A stretch of DNA of 64,000 bases from Methylobacterium adhaesivum (lineage in GTDB: Bacteria; Pseudomonadota; Alphaproteobacteria; Rhizobiales; Beijerinckiaceae). Below are positions 18,795-26,877 of the stretch, piece by piece. The DNA lies in the NCBI RefSeq assembly GCF_022179065.1, contig NZ_BPQD01000002.1:124001-188000 (forward strand). The letters are read 5' to 3'. Under the pieces are notes generated by a model. The model ran no database searches. It was given only the letters and a program-made list of their open reading frames with translations, and was not told where the DNA came from. The position numbers and the translations under genes were made by a program. The stretch's first letter is position 1; each line of letters begins with the position of its first letter.

Positions 18795-20840
18795 TCAGAA
18801 CACCTGTTCGGCCTTGCGCCCCTGGCCGATGCCGTCCGCCTTGTCGGCGGCCTGCTTGTCCAGCGCCCGGTTCACCACCTTGGCGAGGCCGATCATGATG
18901 GTGTCGAGGACGTAGTCCTTCGGTGTGTAGACCGCCGTGACGCCCATGTTCTTCAAGACGAGTTCGTCGTCGGGCGAGATGATGCCGCCCACCACCACGG
19001 GGATATGGTCGAGGCCGGCCTCGCGCATCTTCGCCTTCACGTCGCGCACGAGCGGCACATGCGATCCCGACAGGATCGACAGACCGACAACGTGGGCGCC
19101 GGTCTCCTTCGCCTTGGCGACGATCTCGGCCGGGGTCTGGCGAATACCGTCGTAGGTCACATCGAAGCCGACATCGCGGGCCCGCAGGGCGATCTGCTCG
19201 GCGCCGTTGGAATGTCCGTCGAGGCCGGGCTTGCCGACCACGAGCTTCGGGGTCTCGCCGAGGCGCTCCCCGAGATCGGCGATGAGAAGCTTGGCCTCCT
19301 CGGCCGCGCCCGACGACACGGTCTCCAGGGTCACGCCCGTGGGGGCGCGGTACTCGCCGAACACCTCGCGCAGGCGACCGCCCCACTCGCCCGTGGTGAC
19401 GCCGGCTTTGGCCGCGGCGATGGAGACCGGCATGATGTTGGCGCCCGAGCGCGCCGCTGCTTCGAGATCGGCGAGCGCCTTCTCGACGGCCTCGCTATCC
19501 CGCTGCGACCGCCAGGCGCGGATGCGCTGCTCGGCCTCCATCTCGACGGTCTCGGAGACGGTGAAGATCGCGCCCTCCCCGGCGGTGAGCGGCGAGGGCT
19601 CGCCGGCCTGGAACTTGTTGACGCCGACCACGACCTGATCGCCGGCCTCGATGGCCGAGATACGCTTGGCGTTGGATTCGACCAGGGCCCGCTTCAGGGC
19701 GCCGGTCTCGACGGCCGCCACCGCCCCGCCGATGCCGCCGATCTCTTCGAGCGCCTTGCGGGTCTCGGCCTTGAGAGACTCGACCTTGGCGTCGATCACC
19801 GTCGAACCGTCGAAGATGTCGTCGTATTCGAGGAGATCGGTCTCGAAGGCGAGGATCTGCTGCATGCGCATGGACCATTGCTGGTCCCAGGGGCGCGGCA
19901 GGCCGAGTGCCTCGTTCCAGGCCGGCAGCTGCACGGCGCGGGCCCGCGCCCGCTTCGACAGGGTGACGGCCAGCATCTCGATGAGGATGCGATGGACGTT
20001 GTTCTCGGGCTGCTGCTCGGTGAGGCCGAGGCTGTTCACCTGAACGCCATAGCGAAAAATGCGCTTCTTCGGGTCGGTGATGCCGTAGCGCTCCTGGGCG
20101 ATCTCATCCCAGAGTTCGGAGAATGCGCGCATCTTGCAGATCTCGGTGACGAACCGCATGCCGGCGTTCACGAAGAACGAGATGCGGCTGAACACGTCGG
20201 CGAAGCTCGCCTCGTCGAAATCGGGGTCGTCGCGCACGGTGTCGAGGACCGCGATGGCGATGGCGAGCGCGTAGGACAGCTCCTGCACCGGCGTCGCTCC
20301 GGCCTCCTGCAGGTGGTAGGAGCAGACGTTCATCGGGTTCCACTTCGGCACTGCCTTGGTGGTGAACAGGATCACGTCCTTGGTCAGCCGCAGGCTCGGC
20401 GCCGGCGGGAACACATAGGTGCCGCGCGACAGGTATTCCTTGATGATGTCGTTCTGCGTCGTGCCCTGCAGCCCCGCGAACGGCGCGCCCTGCTCTTCGG
20501 CCACGGCGAGGTAGAGCGACAACAGCCACGGCGCCGTGGCGTTGATGGTCATCGAGGTGTTCATCTGCTGCAGCGGAATCTGGTCGAATAGGGTCCGCAT
20601 GTCGCCTAAATGCGCGATGGAGACGCCGACCTTGCCGACCTCGCCGCGCGCCAGCTCGTGGTCAGGGTCGTAGCCCGTCTGCGTCGGCAGATCGAAGGCC
20701 ACCGAGAGGCCGGTCTGGCCCTTGGCGAGGTTGCCGCGATAGAGTGCGTTCGATTCCTTGGCGTTGGAATGCCCGGCATAGGTCCGGATGATCCAGGGCT
20801 TGTCGCGCTTGACCTCGGCGACGGTCGCGTTCGCGCTCAT
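18795..20840 (-). CDS. ecm: Ethylmalonyl-CoA mutase (coenzyme B12-dependent, formerly MeaA)
   Basis: Rearranges ethylmalonyl-CoA to methylsuccinyl-CoA, a key step of the ethylmalonyl-CoA pathway that regenerates glyoxylate for the serine cycle. It has 681 residues. The catalytic TIM-barrel half contains [18 protein letters not shown] near residue 43 and [17 protein letters not shown]; the C-terminal B12-binding half has DGHSNGAEQ (about residue 541; the His is the lower axial cobalt ligand), LSILSGSH and VVVGGII. It could be taken for a methylmalonyl-CoA mutase large subunit, but it lacks a paired small subunit and stands divergent to ccr, its pathway partner. ATG 20840. Confidence 0.95.
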   Translation of the reverse strand: MSANATVAEVKRDKPWIIRTYAGHSNAKESNALYRGNLAKGQTGLSVAFDLPTQTGYDPDHELARGEVGKVGVSIAHLGDMRTLFDQIPLQQMNTSMTINATAPWLLSLYLAVAEEQGAPFAGLQGTTQNDIIKEYLSRGTYVFPPAPSLRLTKDVILFTTKAVPKWNPMNVCSYHLQEAGATPVQELSYALAIAIAVLDTVRDDPDFDEASFADVFSRISFFVNAGMRFVTEICKMRAFSELWDEIAQERYGITDPKKRIFRYGVQVNSLGLTEQQPENNVHRILIEMLAVTLSKRARARAVQLPAWNEALGLPRPWDQQWSMRMQQILAFETDLLEYDDIFDGSTVIDAKVESLKAETRKALEEIGGIGGAVAAVETGALKRALVESNAKRISAIEAGDQVVVGVNKFQAGEPSPLTAGEGAIFTVSETVEMEAEQRIRAWRSQRDSEAVEKALADLEAAARSGANIMPVSIAAAKAGVTTGEWGGRLREVFGEYRAPTGVTLETVSSGAAEEAKLLIADLGERLGETPKLVVGKPGLDGHSNGAEQIALRARDVGFDVTYDGIRQTPAEIVAKAKETGAHVVGLSILSGSHVPLVRDVKAKMREAGLDHIPVVVGGIISPDDELVLKNMGVTAVYTPKDYVLDTIMIGLAKVVNRALDKQAADKADGIGQGRKAEQVF

Positions 20841-20987
20841 TCCACTCGACTCCGTTGAATGCTGTGCCGCGCTGCCTGCGCATGATCGGCGGCACCCTAA
20901 CCAAGCGCGGCGTGCCCGTCATCTGGCCGAAGGTTCACGGCGGCGGCGTTGGCACGCAAAGCCTTGGAAAAATTCTACAAAGGTGGC

Positions 20988-21010
20988 GCAAGGGAATTGA
21001 AGACCCTTGC
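20988..21010. promoter_or_regulatory. Candidate operator dyad between ecm and ccr
   Basis: Perfect inverted repeat GCAAGGG - 9 nt (AATTGAAGA) - CCCTTGC, in the AT-rich part of the divergent region, centred about 160 bp from ecm and 230 bp from ccr. The arrangement fits a dimeric regulator such as a TetR- or MarR-type protein. In M. extorquens AM1 a TetR-type activator (CcrR) binds a palindrome ahead of the katA-ccr promoter; whether this is the equivalent is an inference. Confidence 0.45.
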
Positions 21011-21150
21011 ATGGCCCCGACCAACCCTTTCGCGTCTAAAATACTGATAATGCTACGATTTCGGCTCCTCCGACGCGATGGATCCGCAGTTCGAATATTG
21101 AATACGGATTGCGTGTCGGGCGGATGCCCCAGTTCGTCCCCAAGCGCGGC

Positions 21151-21205
21151 GCCCCTATGACCTTTGTGGGGCCTTGGAGCGGTCCAGGTTCGCCGATATA
21201 GGGGC
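21151..21205 (+). promoter_or_regulatory. Possible leader hairpin upstream of ccr
   Basis: GCCCCTAT (21151-21158) pairs perfectly with ATAGGGGC (21198-21205) across a 39-nt loop that can fold further. It ends 15 bp before the AGGGAGA ribosome binding site. It could be a 5' untranslated region structure or simply an operator pair. Confidence 0.35.
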
Positions 21206-21231
21206 CCTCAGAACAACTTAGGGAGAGCCCA

Positions 21232-22512
21232 ATGGCCGCGAGTGCTGCGTCGAGCACGACCGAACTCAAGGATCTGTACGAGATGGGCGAGGTTCCGCCC
21301 CTCGGTCACGTGCCGGCCAAGATGTATGCGTGGGCGATCCGCCGCGAACGCCATGGGCCGCCGGAGGAGTCTCACCAGCTCGAGGTTCTGCCGGTGTGGG
21401 ACATCGGCGACGACGAAGTGCTCGTCTACGTCATGGCCGCCGGCGTGAACTACAACGGCGTGTGGGCCGGCCTCGGCGAGCCGATCTCGCCCTTCGACGT
21501 GCACAAGGGCGAGTACCACATCGCCGGCTCCGACGCCTCGGGCATCGTCTGGAAGGTCGGCGCCAAGGTGAAGCGCTGGAAGGTCGGTGACGAGGTCATC
21601 GTCCACTGCAACCGCGACGACGGCGACGACGAGGAGTGCAACGGCGGCGACCCGATGTTCTCGCCGTCCCAGCGGATCTGGGGCTACGAGACCGGAGACG
21701 GCTCCTTCGCCCAGTTCTGCCGGGTGCAGTCGCGCCAGCTCATGGTCCGCCCCCAGCACCTGACCTGGGAAGAGGCGGCCTGCTACACCCTCACCCTCGC
21801 CACCGCCTACCGCATGCTGTTCGGCCACGCGCCCCACACCGTGCGCCCGGGCCAGAACGTCCTCGTCTGGGGCGCCTCGGGCGGCCTCGGCGTGTTCGCC
21901 GTGCAGCTCTGCGCGGCCTCGGGGGCCAACGCCATCGCGGTGATCTCGGACGATTCGAAGCGCGACTACGTCATGAGCCTGGGCGCCAAGGGCGTCATCA
22001 ACCGCAAGGACTTCGACTGCTGGGGCCAGCTGCCGAAGGTGAACAGCCCCGAATACAACACCTGGCTCAAGGAGGCCCGGAAGTTCGGTAAGGCGATCTG
22101 GGATATCACCGGCAAGGGCAATGACGTCGACATCGTGTTCGAGCATCCGGGCGAGTCGACCTTCCCGGTCTCGACCCTGGTGGCCAAGCGCGGCGGCATG
22201 ATCGTGTTCTGCGCCGGTACCACCGGCTTCAACATCACCTTCGACGCCCGCTACGTCTGGATGCGCCAGAAGCGCATCCAGGGTTCGCACTTCGCCCACC
22301 TTAAGCAGGCGTCCGCCGCCAACCAGTTCATCCTCGATCAGAAGATCGACCCGTGCATGAGCGAGGTCTTCCCCTGGGACAAAATTCCCCAGGCCCACAC
22401 CAAGATGTGGAAGAACCAGCACGCGCCGGGCAACATGGCCTGCCTCGTCAATTCCCCGCGCCCCGGCCTGCGGACGGTCGAGGACGTCGTCGAGGCCGGC
22501 CGGAAGGGCTGA
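21232..22512 (+). CDS. ccr: Crotonyl-CoA carboxylase/reductase
   Basis: Reductively carboxylates crotonyl-CoA to ethylmalonyl-CoA with NADPH and CO2, the defining reaction of the ethylmalonyl-CoA pathway. It has 426 residues in the medium-chain dehydrogenase/reductase fold. Visible blocks are NYNGVWAGLGEPISPFDVH (near 72, with the Asn of the CO2 pocket in the family), HIAGSDASGIVWKVG, CNGGDPMFSPSQRIWGYE, the NADPH-binding VWGASGGLGVFAVQLC (near 210), VFEHPGESTFP and RIQGSHFAHL (the His of the CO2 pocket). It is far more similar to the CCR group than to simple quinone reductases. In M. extorquens AM1 katA precedes ccr; here ccr stands alone opposite ecm. Confidence 0.96.
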   Translation: MAASAASSTTELKDLYEMGEVPPLGHVPAKMYAWAIRRERHGPPEESHQLEVLPVWDIGDDEVLVYVMAAGVNYNGVWAGLGEPISPFDVHKGEYHIAGSDASGIVWKVGAKVKRWKVGDEVIVHCNRDDGDDEECNGGDPMFSPSQRIWGYETGDGSFAQFCRVQSRQLMVRPQHLTWEEAACYTLTLATAYRMLFGHAPHTVRPGQNVLVWGASGGLGVFAVQLCAASGANAIAVISDDSKRDYVMSLGAKGVINRKDFDCWGQLPKVNSPEYNTWLKEARKFGKAIWDITGKGNDVDIVFEHPGESTFPVSTLVAKRGGMIVFCAGTTGFNITFDARYVWMRQKRIQGSHFAHLKQASAANQFILDQKIDPCMSEVFPWDKIPQAHTKMWKNQHAPGNMACLVNSPRPGLRTVEDVVEAGRKG

Positions 22513-22536
22513 TCTTCGAGAACGCGGACTGAGAAC

Positions 22537-22707
22537 TCACCTGCCCTTGTCGTTCGAGGGCAGGTGTTTCGCGTAATCCTCCCGCTCCTCCTTCTGCTTG
22601 ATGAGATCGGCGTAGGCCTGCCGCATCTCGGGCGAGACCTGGACGGAGCGGGTCTTCTCCTTCTTGCGTTTCGGCGCTTTCTTGAACTGGTTGGCGGTGT
22701 CGGTCAT
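22537..22707 (-). CDS. Small charged protein, 56 residues
   Basis: An ORF too short for usual cut-offs: MTDTANQFKKAPKRKKEKTR, then SVQVSPEMRQAYADLIKQ and a charged end (KEEREDYAKHLPSNDKGR). It is strongly charged (Lys/Arg/Glu) with one predicted helix (residues 26-48) and no signal peptide or membrane segment. GGACGAG lies just upstream of the ATG. It is convergent to ccr (24 bp gap) and divergent from leuD. Codon use is like the neighbours (GC-rich third positions). Function is not recognised; the basic N-terminus could bind nucleic acid. Confidence 0.6.
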   Translation of the reverse strand: MTDTANQFKKAPKRKKEKTRSVQVSPEMRQAYADLIKQKEEREDYAKHLPSNDKGR

Positions 22708-22850
22708 CGGCTCGTCCCGGTCGGTCCTGTCGAATCAGCATAGGCCAGGGCGACGACGTTCGCGAGACGCATCGGCAGCCGGTTTCGGGGCGGCGCACAC
22801 GCTGATAGACAGCCCTCCGACACAGACTCGCACCGGACGGCGCCCGAGCA

Positions 22851-23453
22851 ATGGAAAAATTCACCACCCTGGAGGGCGTCGCGGCGCCCATGCGGATCGT
22901 CAACGTCGACACCGACCGCATCATCCCCAAGCAGTACCTCAAGACCATCAAGCGCACGGGCCTCGGCAAGGGTCTGTTCTCCGAGATGCGCTATCGCGAC
23001 GACGGCTCCGAGAACCCTGATTTCGTCCTCAACCAGCCCGCCTATCGCAACGCCAAGATCCTCGTGGTCGGCGACAATTTCGGCTGCGGCTCGTCGCGCG
23101 AGCATGCGCCGTGGGCGCTGACGGATTTCGGCATCCGCTGCGTGATCTCCACGAGCTTTGCCGATATCTTCTTCAACAATTGCGCCAAGAACGGCATCCT
23201 GGCGATCACGGTTTCGCCCGAAGACCTCGAAAAGCTGTTCGAGGATGCCGAGCGCGGCGCCAACGCCACCCTGTCCGTCGATCTCGAAGCACAGACCATC
23301 AAGGGGCCGGACGGCGGCACCCTCCATTTCGACATCGATTCCGGCCGCAAGGAGAGCCTTCTCAACGGCCTCGACGAGATCGGCCTGACCCTGAAGCGAG
23401 CCCCGGCCATCGACGCCTACGAGGCCAAGCTCGCGCAACGCGGCTGGGTCTGA
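22851..23453 (+). CDS. leuD: 3-isopropylmalate dehydratase small subunit
   Basis: Swivel domain of isopropylmalate isomerase in leucine synthesis, working with LeuC, which is not in the window. It has 200 residues: [22 protein letters not shown] near residue 18, then [16 protein letters not shown] near 74 (substrate-binding Ser/Arg), [19 protein letters not shown] near 98. ATG 22851 starts [14 protein letters not shown], the standard N-terminus. It lies 2 kb from rplS; in several Rhizobiales the leu genes follow trmD-rplS, so this may be a remnant of that linkage. Confidence 0.95.
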   Translation: MEKFTTLEGVAAPMRIVNVDTDRIIPKQYLKTIKRTGLGKGLFSEMRYRDDGSENPDFVLNQPAYRNAKILVVGDNFGCGSSREHAPWALTDFGIRCVISTSFADIFFNNCAKNGILAITVSPEDLEKLFEDAERGANATLSVDLEAQTIKGPDGGTLHFDIDSGRKESLLNGLDEIGLTLKRAPAIDAYEAKLAQRGWV

Positions 23454-23539
23454 GCGAGCACCGCGACGCTCCAGGGTTCACGAAAGATTCGGGTTTCGGG
23501 TGGGATGCGGAGATAGGACGTGCACATGGTTCGTTTACC

Positions 23540-23554
23540 TTGAGCACGCCTTAA
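23540..23554. promoter_or_regulatory. CtrA-like box ahead of the lytic transglycosylase
   Basis: TTGA-N7-TTAA matches the alphaproteobacterial CtrA consensus TTAA-N7-TTAA with one mismatch, 36 bp before the start codon of a cell-wall hydrolase gene. This is a weak, short match in a GC-rich genome where TTAA is rare. Confidence 0.3.
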
Positions 23555-23590
23555 GATTGGGGTGACCCGCCCCCGCTCCGGAGACCGCCC

Positions 23591-24781
23591 ATGACGCCGC
23601 GCGCGACGCTCACCGCCCTATTTTGCCTCGCGGGGGCCGCCGCCGCCCCGGCGGCCCGGGCCGATTTCCAGGACTGCCTTGCCGGGCTGCAGGCCCAGGC
23701 CGCCGCGCAGGGCATCTCCGCCCAGACGTTCCGCGCCGCGACGAACGGCATCCAGTATGATCCCAAAGTGCTCGAACTCGCCCAGGCCCAGCCTGAGTTC
23801 AAGACGCCGATCTGGGACTACATGGCGGCCCTGGTCGACGAGGAGCGTGTCGAGGACGGCAAGGCGGCCATGCGCCAGCACGCACAGGCCCTCGCCAACG
23901 CGGAGAGCCGCTACGGCGTCGACCGCCACACCATCGCGGCCGTGTGGGGCGTCGAATCGAACTTCGGCAAGAACCTCGGCAAGATGCCCCTGGTCCAGTC
24001 CTTCGCGACTCTGATCTGCGCGAATCACCGCCGCAAGGATTTCTTCAAGGGCGAGCTGATGGCCACCCTGAAGATCATCGAGCGCGGCGACATCGATCCG
24101 TCGCGCCTCAACGGCTCCTGGGCCGGCGCCTTCGGCCAGACCCAGTTCATGCCCACCACCTACCAGCGCCTCGCCGTCGACGGCGACGGCGACGGACGCC
24201 GCGACCTCGTCGATTCGGTCCCCGATGCCGTGGCCTCGACGGCGAACTTCCTGCGCGTGGCGAAATGGCAAAATGGGCAGCCCTGGGGCTACGAGGTGCG
24301 CCTGCCGCGCGGCTTCAACGCCGCCGCCGCCGGGCGCAAGAACCGCCATGCCCCCTCGCATTGGACCGCCATGGGCGTCACCCGCGTCGACGGCCGGCCG
24401 CTCAATGGCGACGCGCCCATCGGCATCCTGATACCCGCCGGCGTCGACGGGCCGGCCTTCGCGGTGACGAAGAACTTCGACGCCCTCTACTCCTACAACG
24501 CCGCCGAATCCTACGGCCTTGCCATCGCGGTCCTCTCAGACCGGCTTCGGGGCCGGGCCGGCATCCAGGCCGAATGGCCCACCGACGATCCGCCCCTGTC
24601 GCGCGCCGAGCGCCGCGATCTCCAGACCCGTCTCGCCGCCCGCGGCTACGACGTCGGCGAGCCCGACGGCAAGGTCGGCGCCAAGACCCGCGACGCCATC
24701 AAGGAGATCGAGCGCAGCCTGGGCATGCCGGTGACCGGGCGCCCCGGCGCGAAGGTGCTCCAGGCGTTGCAGCGGGGATGA
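23591..24781 (+). CDS. Lytic murein transglycosylase (MltB/SLT_2 family) with peptidoglycan-binding domain
   Basis: Cleaves the glycan strands of peptidoglycan with formation of anhydro-muramic ends, in the periplasm. It has 396 residues. A signal peptide covers residues 1-24 (ALFCLAGAAAAPAARA, then DF). The SLT_2 domain has the catalytic Glu in AAVWGVESNFGKNLG (near residue 122), SWAGAFGQTQFMPTTYQRLAVDGDGDGRRD, and YNAAESYGLAIAVLSDRL. Residues about 335-395 form a PG_binding_1 domain (RRDLQTRLAARGYDVGEPDG). No lipobox Cys is present, so it is soluble. The stop overlaps the ATG of the Rid protein gene (ATGA). Confidence 0.92.
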   Translation: MTPRATLTALFCLAGAAAAPAARADFQDCLAGLQAQAAAQGISAQTFRAATNGIQYDPKVLELAQAQPEFKTPIWDYMAALVDEERVEDGKAAMRQHAQALANAESRYGVDRHTIAAVWGVESNFGKNLGKMPLVQSFATLICANHRRKDFFKGELMATLKIIERGDIDPSRLNGSWAGAFGQTQFMPTTYQRLAVDGDGDGRRDLVDSVPDAVASTANFLRVAKWQNGQPWGYEVRLPRGFNAAAAGRKNRHAPSHWTAMGVTRVDGRPLNGDAPIGILIPAGVDGPAFAVTKNFDALYSYNAAESYGLAIAVLSDRLRGRAGIQAEWPTDDPPLSRAERRDLQTRLAARGYDVGEPDGKVGAKTRDAIKEIERSLGMPVTGRPGAKVLQALQRG

Positions 24782-25164
24782 GCGGACGACGCCTGATCTC
24801 GTCGGGTTCGCCGTTCGAGGCAGCCTGCGGCTATTCCCGTGCCGTGGTGCAGGACGGGTTCGTCTTCGTCGCAGGCACCACCGGGTACGATTACGCCACC
24901 ATGAGCCTTCCGGATTCGGCCGGGGCCCAGACGGAGGCGTGCTGGCGCACCATCGCGGGCGTCCTTCAGGAAGCCGGCACATCGGTCGAGGAGATCGTCC
25001 GGGCGACCTACTACGTCACCGACCGGGCGGACGCGGAGGCGATCCTGAGCGTCTGCAGTCGCATTCTTGCGACGAGCCGACCGGCGGCGACCATCGTCAT
25101 CGTCGCGGGACTGCTGCGCCCCGAGATGAAGGTCGAGATCGAGGTCACGGCGCGGATCGACTGA
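24778..25164 (+). CDS. RidA/YjgF/UK114 family protein lacking the usual active-site arginine
   Basis: Rid-fold protein of 128 residues, sharing a 4-nt ATGA overlap with the transglycosylase gene. FVAGTTGYDY (near 37), TEACWRTIAGVLQEAGTSVEEIVRATYYVTD and VEIEVTARID follow the family pattern. Canonical RidA imine/enamine deaminases carry an Arg in a PAR(S/T) segment; here it reads SRPAATIVIV, so the second residue after Pro is Ala. That places it in one of the Rid subfamilies without proven deaminase activity. The role is unknown; co-expression with a murein hydrolase is only positional. Confidence 0.85.
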   Translation: MSGRRLISSGSPFEAACGYSRAVVQDGFVFVAGTTGYDYATMSLPDSAGAQTEACWRTIAGVLQEAGTSVEEIVRATYYVTDRADAEAILSVCSRILATSRPAATIVIVAGLLRPEMKVEIEVTARID

Positions 25165-25216
25165 TACCGCTTCCGGCTGATTATCCGGGATCGAAAAGTC
25201 GCGACGAGCGCCCTTT

Positions 25217-25305
25217 CCTGGAGGGAGAGGTTTGGGGTGAGGTGTGTGACCTATCCGGAGAGTTTACGCACCTCACCCTGTCCCTCTCCTTGCAGGAGAG
25301 GGGAC
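25217..25305. repeat. Long imperfect inverted repeat with an interspersed palindrome
   Basis: A left arm (25217-25244, CCTGGAGGGAGAGG then GGGGTGAGGTG) pairs imperfectly with a right arm (25269-25296, CACCTCACCC then CCCTCTCCTTGCAGG), giving a ~90-bp foldback. The inner palindrome CCTCTCCTTGCAGGAGAGG (25283-25301) recurs with one change at 61111-61129. The size and structure resemble REP/MITE-like intergenic elements. It fills most of the gap between the Rid gene and the rplS terminator. Confidence 0.6.
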
Positions 25306-25373
25306 CTGCGCTTCGTCCGGTCCGAATCCAGACCCGATCAGCCGCACTCGTTTTGAGTGTGTCAGCCTAAAAC

Positions 25374-25405
25374 AAAAAAGGCCGGGCATCAGCCCGGCCT
25401 TTCCC
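25374..25405 (-). terminator. Terminator of rplS (probably bidirectional)
   Basis: An 11-bp stem (AAAGGCCGGGC / GCCCGGCCTTT) with the loop ATCA lies 26 bp after the rplS stop; the A-run at 25374-25379 becomes the U-tail on the minus strand. The short TTT on the plus side could also end the Rid transcript. Confidence 0.88.
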
Positions 25406-25427
25406 GTTCGTCCAGGGACGAAGAAAC

Positions 25428-25883
25428 TTACTCGGCGGCGGTCTTCGCGGCGGACTTCGCAGCCTTCTCGGCCTTGCGGGCGTCCTTGTTCGCCTTCGAA
25501 GCGTCGGCCTTGGCGGCCTTCTCGGCCGGGCGGTCGGCGCGCTCGACGATACGGGCGGACTTACCGCGACGATCGCGCAGGTAGTACAGCTTGGCGCGAC
25601 GGACCTTGCCGCGGCGCACGACGACGATGGAATCGATCAGCGGCCCATAGAGCGGGAACACGCGCTCGACGCCCTCGCCGTAGGAAATCTTACGGACGGT
25701 GAAGTTCTCGTTGATGCTGCCGCCGGAGCGGGCGATCACCACACCCTCGTAGGCCTGAACGCGAGTGCGCTCGCCTTCCTTCACCTTGACGTTCACGATC
25801 ACCGTGTCGCCGGGCTGGAAATCGGGGATGGTCTTGCCGAGCGCAGCGATCTGCTCCTGCTCGAGCTGTTGAATGATGTTCAT
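25428..25883 (-). CDS. rplS: Large ribosomal subunit protein bL19
   Basis: Ribosomal protein at the 30S/50S interface. It has 151 residues. The L19 core is residues 1-115 ([79 protein letters not shown]), followed by a Lys/Ala-rich tail (about 36 residues, [20 protein letters not shown]) seen in related alphaproteobacteria. ATG 25883 is preferred over ATG 25889 because AGGA lies at proper distance only from the former. rplS is normally next to trmD; here trmD is 33 kb away on the other strand. Confidence 0.96.
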   Translation of the reverse strand: MNIIQQLEQEQIAALGKTIPDFQPGDTVIVNVKVKEGERTRVQAYEGVVIARSGGSINENFTVRKISYGEGVERVFPLYGPLIDSIVVVRRGKVRRAKLYYLRDRRGKSARIVERADRPAEKAAKADASKANKDARKAEKAAKSAAKTAAE

Positions 25884-25997
25884 GGTCATGTCCTGCCGGT
25901 GCGCGCCCGACGATCCCCGGATGGGACCGCGTGCGTCAGGATTTCGGCATCCTGTTTTGAGTTGCCGCGGGCCATACACGAGAGGGCTTCGCTTGTC

Positions 25998-26019
25998 CAA
26001 TATCGGGTACCCGATATTG
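25998..26019. promoter_or_regulatory. Perfect 22-bp palindrome between rplS and the nfu gene
   Basis: A complete dyad with no spacer, core ATATCGGGTACCCGATAT extended by CA/TG on both sides. It lies 115 bp upstream of the rplS start and 138 bp upstream of the nfu start, in a 273-bp divergent gap. It has no T-run, so it is not a terminator. A dimeric regulator site is the likely explanation; an Fe-S or iron regulator would suit the Nfu gene, but the sequence matches no operator I can name. Confidence 0.55.
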
Positions 26020-26156
26020 CGTTCCGGCGAGGCGGCAGCCTCGAAGCCCGGTTGAGAAAACCCTCCGCGCGGTCCACATGGAGAGGGATGCCGCAGGAAT
26101 GCGGCACCACTCCCGGCCGGCCTTGAACCGGCGCAGCGGACGAGGATCTCCAACCC

Positions 26157-26723
26157 ATGTTCATCCAGACCGAAGCCACCCCGAATCCCGCCACCCTGAA
26201 GTTCCTGCCCGGCCGAGTGGTGCTCGATCAGGGCACGTTCGAGGCGCGCGATGCCGAGGCCGCCGCCCGCTCGCCCCTGGCGCAGCGCCTGTTCGACGTG
26301 CCGGGCGTCGCCGGGGTCTATCTCGGCCACGACTTCATCTCCGTCACCAAGGCCGAGGACGAGAACCTGTGGCCGCAGGTGAAGCCCGCCATCCTCGGCG
26401 CCATCATGGAGCACTTTCAGTCCGGCGCCCCCGTGCTCGCCGAGGGCACGAGCGCGGGGGACGACGACGCGGAAGAATTCTTCGATCCCGCCGACGCCGA
26501 GACGGTGGTGACGATCAAGGACCTGCTCGAGACCCGCGTGCGCCCGGCGGTGGCGGGCGACGGCGGCGACATCACCTTCCGGGGCTACAAGGAGGGGGTG
26601 GTCTACCTCGAGATGAAGGGCGCCTGCTCGGGATGCCCCTCCTCCACCGCCACCCTGCGCCACGGCGTGCAGAACCTATTCCGCCACTTCCTGCCGGAAA
26701 TCCGCGAGGTCCAGGCGATCTGA
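26157..26723 (+). CDS. Nfu-type Fe-S cluster carrier protein
   Basis: Carries and delivers Fe-S clusters to target proteins. It has 188 residues in two domains: Nfu_N ([19 protein letters not shown] to about residue 88) and a NifU C-terminal domain (from about 115, [19 protein letters not shown]) with the cluster-binding CxxC in [10 protein letters not shown] near 160. The linker is acidic ([10 protein letters not shown]). No A-type carrier or isc/suf gene is adjacent. A strong terminator follows the gene, so it is probably a single-gene unit whose promoter lies near the 25998 palindrome. Confidence 0.93.
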   Translation: MFIQTEATPNPATLKFLPGRVVLDQGTFEARDAEAAARSPLAQRLFDVPGVAGVYLGHDFISVTKAEDENLWPQVKPAILGAIMEHFQSGAPVLAEGTSAGDDDAEEFFDPADAETVVTIKDLLETRVRPAVAGDGGDITFRGYKEGVVYLEMKGACSGCPSSTATLRHGVQNLFRHFLPEIREVQAI

Positions 26724-26775
26724 GCGACCGCCGCGCCGGCGCAAAGCGGCAACACTGCCGCGTGAATCCAACGGA

Positions 26776-26812
26776 AACGGCCGCCCCGCTCTCACGGGGC
26801 GGCCGTTTTTGT
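26776..26812 (+). terminator. Rho-independent terminator after the nfu gene
   Basis: Perfect 13-bp stem (AACGGCCGCCCCG / CGGGGCGGCCGTT), 6-nt loop CTCTCA, followed by TTTTTGT. It isolates the nfu gene from tsaB, whose start is 66 bp further on. Confidence 0.92.
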
Positions 26813-26877
26813 CCTACCATCGCGGCCCCGGCGGGAGGACATTGGGCTTCCGGACGCCGGGCAGTTCGGGAGTGACG

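Larger units (their letters stand above)
20841..21231. promoter_or_regulatory. ecm-ccr divergent control region
   Basis: 391 bp without coding potential. It is clearly more AT-rich than its neighbours between 20960 and 21110 (e.g. GTCTAAAATACTGATAATG near 21035), where both promoters are expected. A 7-bp inverted repeat (20988-21010) and a long-range hairpin near ccr (21151-21205) are annotated separately. AGGGAGA at 21221 is the ccr ribosome binding site. I cannot assign transcription starts from sequence alone. Confidence 0.7.

Noticed and set aside
25884-26663. Long in-frame N-terminal extension of rplS across the intergenic region and nfu
   Set aside because: It reads through the palindrome and antisense to nfu; bL19 begins at [11 protein letters not shown] with a proper ribosome binding site.
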